Shown: positions 60,046 to 64,000 of the stretch, piece by piece
How the letters are laid out: each line of letters opens with the position of its first letter
Position numbering within the stretch: the stretch's first letter is position 1
DNA from: Poronia punctata
Taxonomy: Eukaryota > Ascomycota > Sordariomycetes > Xylariales > Xylariaceae
Length of the DNA: 64,000 nucleotides
Reading direction: 5' to 3'
Assembly (NCBI GenBank): GCA_022579005.1
Contig: MU401585.1
Location: 43,578-107,577 of the forward strand
Made by a program: the position numbers and the translations under genes
The notes under the pieces: generated by a model
What the model saw: the letters and a program-made list of their open reading frames with translations, nothing else
Databases searched by the model: none
What the model was told of the DNA's origin: nothing

Positions 60046-61638
60046 TTAGCGGCGGCCAACGAGTGCATTATCAAGGCAAGCAGCGACCTAGAAATTGAAA
60101 ACCAGTAAGATTAGCCATCTATCCCGCACACCTGTCTCGCCCTTTCTACCCCAGTAGATGTGTAGGAAAGCAAGAATGTCTCACCTCAGGACCGAATGCG
60201 CCTTGGTTCTCCAAGTACCTGCTTACACCCTTGACGAGCTCGATTTGCTCTTCCAACGACAACCCTGTTATGGCCAACTCCATGACATTCCCGTAGTTTA
60301 GCTTGTGCTGAGCGATAAATGTCTGGTAATAGACGAAAGCGAAAAAGCCCATGATGAATTGGCAGTCCATTCTATCAGTCATACCACCGTGACCCGGGAT
60401 GGAATCGCCAAAGTCCTTGATCTTGAAGGTTCTCTTGAGGCCAGATGCAAAGAAACCACCAAATGGCGCGATAAGCGAGGCGAAAGAGGCCAGGACGGCA
60501 GTATGGAACTGCATCGGATACGCGGTAAAGGAGAAACTGGTGCCCTCGGGCAAGAAGAATAGTTGAGGCAGGGTATAAGTATGCAGCTGGAAGACAGGAT
60601 TCGGGTCGCATTCGAGACCCGTAAAGATGTTGGCACCCAAGTCATTGACGGGGCAGATGAAGTACTTGGACCGCATAAGCACGTGTGTCAACACAATACC
60701 CCAGGCAACGGTCATGAACCAGGCACCGACGAAACCCTCCACCGTCTTCTTCGGTGATAGTTTGATAAGCTGCGTTCGGCCAAACGTGATGCCGCAGACA
60801 TAGGCGAATATGTCGTTGCAGATGACCATCGACGCAGGTAAGAAGAACCAGATCATGCCTTCGAAGACATTGTTCATGACGAAGTGGGCCTGGACCACGA
60901 TCAGGTAGAGCGCCATGTGCGTCACCGCAAAGTTGGTGAACTGGAACTTCAGGTGGCCGGCCTTGAGATTGGCGACAAAGAAAACGAAGCCGATGACGTA
61001 AAGGACGAAGCTGATGAAACGATGGTGTGTAGCAAGTGGGAGGAGGACCCTGTCGACAAGAACGATGTGTTTAAAGTAGTAGATGACCGACTCGCCGTAA
61101 AGGAAATACATGGTGGTAACGAGCCAATACCAGTTCAGACTCTTGGTCGGGCGAAGCTGTCTTGCACGGCTTGGTACGCTTGCGATGGCAATAACTTCCT
61201 TGAAGGACACTATTTGGACGATGGTTATGCAGACGATGATGTAGATATGGCCCGAGAAAAGAGCAGTGAAGAAGAGCCCGATCATCACAAAGGTCCAGAA
61301 CGTGCGGACGAGAAAGTTGGCCTTCTTCTTCTCATATTCGGATGTTTGCGCTTGCTCGTTGGATTTCTACAGATGAAAATAGCCAGTTTCGTTAGCAGCA
61401 TGCTCCCATCGCCGACCAGCTGAGCCTGTGAGGGGGGGAGGACGTCGGCCAGGCTAAACATAGGACCAATGCGTACCTCACTGATATTATCTAACTGCGT
61501 CGTGCTTCTCGCCCTCGCAAACATCCTCTCTGACCCATCCTCGCTGACTTCGCTCATACTAGATCGCCTACCGTCGACAGACGAAAGTCCATTGGCACTC
61601 CGGTTTGGGAAACGCACCCCGCGACGTGGTTTTGTCAT
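60046..61638 (-). CDS. CDS1: CDP-diacylglycerol synthase (phosphatidate cytidylyltransferase)
   Basis: Three exons, 61638-61477, 61366-60185 and 60087-60046, give 461 aa (yeast Cds1 has 457). Introns are GTACGC..TGTAG and GTGAGA..TTCTAG. The enzyme makes CDP-diacylglycerol from phosphatidate and CTP in the ER, feeding phosphatidylinositol and phosphatidylserine synthesis. A hydrophilic N-terminus (MTKPRRGVRFPNRSANGL) leads to about seven membrane segments. The family signature S-x2-KR-x4-KD-x3-(x)-GHGG-x2-DR-x-D is met by SGLKRTFKIKDFG...GHGGMTDRMD at 362-388. Without the last intron the frame would continue VRHSCFPTHLLG and stop. The GAG|GTGAGA donor and good acceptor make the 13-residue third exon more likely, but this is the least certain junction. 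Confidence 0.95.
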
Positions 61639-62822
61639 GGTATTGAGCAGTATATCTGTCGGTCTGTTGTTTGCCTGTTGAACGCTCGGGTCGGACCAAG
61701 GGTCGGTGTGGTTGTCCCCTACCCCTTTTTGAAACTTTCTTCCCTTCTTTTCTTCCCAAGTATAGGCCGCTCTAGTGAAGAGAAGAAGTCGGCCTTTCGT
61801 GTTTCGCAACAACGCCTCTGAAAAGCGCAGGATGGAATATAGCGTATGTGAACTACGCTGTCAATTTTTGTTGTGGGTAACTGCTTGTTGCTGAAATAGG
61901 CTCGGCCGTATCTTCTGATCTCAACTAACTTAAGGTCGAGGCCTGGGGAATTAAGAATGGGGAGGACGGCTTCTCGGCCTGTTCAGTCGAGTTAGCTTAG
62001 AATAGGAAAGAAGACAGGGGTTTTTGTGTTGTAAAAGTCTAGGTAGGAGGTAGTCTAGTACGAGTACAGCACGAAAGGTGCAGCATAGGTGCGTTTTACT
62101 ACCGTAGTGAGGTATTACACGTACACACGCACCGAGAGACAACAGAAGGTGTTGGTTAGGTCAAATGTTTGCCGCAAAGTGGACACTGTCCACTTGTTGA
62201 AATACCCACCTACGTAATAGAGGACCTTACTAACCTACACTACGAGTACACTCGTGTGGGTAGGTACATAGTACCTACACGTACACACCAATCTCCGACC
62301 TACCTACATGTACTTGTACGTGCAGGCCCATGTATCCAGGTACCTACTCCCCTCTCCGCTTTCTGTCTGCTTAACCTCCGGTCGTTCTACCAAGGCTGCT
62401 GGGCGACGTAAGGGGTTCTAAATATGCAAGTTACTTATTAAGCAAAAGCATTGCTACCTTAGGTAGGTAGTATCATACAGGTTAAATTCTGGTATTGCCA
62501 TTCGGTGATCATCAACAATGCGAGCATGCAAGTACACATACCGGGGAGCTAGGGATGAGATTCACTTACAAGTAGTCAAGTGCTAGATACCCGTATGCTG
62601 TAGAGGTCTATCTATTTTACATGGAAAACTAGGTAGGTAATTATTAACTGGTAGAAATCAGGATTATTGCCAGTTGCAAGGTATGCACGGACATAAGCAT
62701 TAAGGTCATCAATGTTAAGAGGTAGGTTAAGTAGTTTAGCTACTCCATTGTGTATTTAACAATTGTTTGAGGTCTCCGGACTAATTCTAAAACAATGGTC
62801 TGTACATGTACATTTATACTAC
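61639..62822. other. Upstream region of CDS1
   Basis: About 1.2 kb. CT-rich segments near 61720-61760 suit a 5' UTR or promoter on the minus strand. From 62190 on, TACCTAC/GTAGGTA words dominate. No gene. Confidence 0.45.
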
Positions 62823-63241
62823 AAACAAGGCTGTTAAAAATTACTAATATAGTAATTTTCAAGATTTTACTTTTAACTATAACTCTTTAGCAAAAAATGC
62901 TAAAAATAAAAAAGTAATATTATTTAAAAGCTTAGTTTTTAAGGATTATAAATATATTTATTATATAATTTCTACTTTTATATTAAGCTAAAAAACTAGT
63001 ATAGTAATTTTATAGTAATTTTTTAATATTAAAGTATTAAAATTATTACTAATGCAAGATTACTAAGCAAAGACCTACTTTTAAATAATAATAAATATAT
63101 TTTTATAATCCTTAAAATTTAAGGTTTATTATTTTATATTTTATATTTTTATAGCTCTTATAATTATAAAGTTATTCTTATTATTACATTAGTACTATAA
63201 GGTACTAAAATGCCATTTTAGTAATACTAATTTACTTGTTT
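62823..63241. mobile_element. MITE-like element, 419 bp, RIP-rich
   Basis: The ends carry matching inverted signals: AAACAAG, then about 10 bp, then ATTACTAA (62823-62847), mirrored at 63218-63241. Each end also has a palindrome: AAAATTACT/AGTAATTTT (62837-62859) and TACTAAAATG/CATTTTAGTA (63203-63223). Inside, two arms of about 40 bp (62935-62980 and 63076-63117, sharing AAGGATTATAA) are inverted around a 100-bp centre. No ORF, high A+T. Overall this fits a non-autonomous DNA element able to fold on itself. Confidence 0.55.
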
Positions 63242-63590
63242 ATTATAAACAAGACACTGTAACAGGAACTGATGGGATAGGGTTAAGATTGCACTAAGGC
63301 CAGCATATTACATCAAGAAATAACAAATAAAACAACCGCCTCGTATTACCTGTTGCGCCTGTCTTTACCTAAGTAAGTCACTAAGTAAATCTCTAAACAT
63401 GCTGTAGTACCTAAATAGGTTCTTCTTTACTGCTTCAGTTACTCGTGGTCTAGTGCTAGACGGGGTCTGAAGAATTACCATCATTGTGCAACCAACCTAG
63501 GTTAGGTAATTAAAGACAGACACCTTAGATAGGAACCTATTAGATCTAACAGGTCATAAAATAACAAGAATTAATATAATACCTACATAG
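63242..63590. other. Short normal-composition gap
   Basis: About 350 bp between the MITE-like element and the final AT block. No ORF or signal seen. Confidence 0.4.
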
Positions 63591-64000
63591 TAGAAGTTAT
63601 ATAGCTATAGTAAAGACTACTATAAAGGAAAAGGTTTTTTTATAAAAGGTTTTTCTTTACTTATTTAGTATATACAAATTTTATAAAAAAAAAAAGTTTT
63701 ATTTTTTTATATATATAATAATTAATATATATAATTTAGCTATTTTGCTAGTTTTAATAATTAAAAGTTTTATATTACTTATTATTATTATTAAAGCTTA
63801 ATAGCATAATAACTTAGGAATAATAGCATTAGCTAATAAAATTAAACTATTTTGCTTAAAAAAATTTTATTACTAAAATAAAAAATTTAAAATAAAAGCT
63901 TTAATTTTATAGCTATAGTAATATATTAACTTAAAAAATAAAAAACTTTAGCTTAAATAACTTAAACTTATTAATATTACTAAACTTAATAAAAAGCTTA
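63590..64000. repeat. Start of AT block F, cut by the window's right edge
   Basis: A+T-rich, no ORF, composition like blocks A-E. Near its start lies an interrupted repeat around GGAAAAGG and AAAAGGTTTTTC (63625-63660). It is presumably another RIP-mutated repeat continuing beyond the window. Confidence 0.6.

Overview
The window looks like a nuclear contig of a filamentous ascomycete (Pezizomycotina, probably Sordariomycetes). All recognisable genes are fungal: short GT..AG introns with canonical donors, a Mia40, a Bos1 SNARE, a PTS2-bearing thiolase, and an OM14-type outer-membrane protein. The sequence is strongly bipartite. Islands of ordinary composition carrying intact genes alternate abruptly with blocks of extreme A+T content. 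The blocks have no long ORFs, and their residual C and G sit mostly in contexts such as AGCT. This is the signature of repeat-induced point mutation (RIP, CpA to TpA) on transposons. Order and taxonomy beyond this are inference.

Layout. AT block A, 1-9170 (cut by the window edge). Island with one BCS1-like AAA ATPase (minus, 9515-11474). AT block B, 12054-14585, bracketed by a 10-bp direct repeat. Island with an OM14-like gene (minus, 15428-16222). A RIP-mutated LTR retrotransposon, 16781-23094, with two alignable LTRs. MIA40 (minus, 23501-24502). AT block C, about 24850-25960. Thiamine pyrophosphokinase (plus) and BOS1 (minus) converge at 26232-28644. AT block D, 29032-38859, has candidate terminal inverted repeats, an AT-rich tandem array at each end, and decayed coding sequence on the minus strand.

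The largest gene island, 38860-52559, holds a signal-peptide multi-pass membrane protein, a peroxisomal 3-ketoacyl-CoA thiolase, a GH128-type glucanase, a mitochondrial beta-carbonic anhydrase and a cytochrome P450. AT block E (52560-54470) follows. The next island (to 62822) has an F-box-like/DUF7730-type protein and CDP-diacylglycerol synthase. The window closes with a 419-bp MITE-like element and the start of another AT block.

The genes form no operon or obvious biosynthetic cluster. Four act in or on mitochondria (BCS1-like, OM14-like, MIA40, carbonic anhydrase), but that is probably coincidence. Exon boundaries below were worked out by hand from splice sites, frame and family motifs. The long intergenic stretches are rich in TACCTA/TAGGTA words and show no convincing extra genes. 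I found no tRNA, rRNA or CRISPR array.
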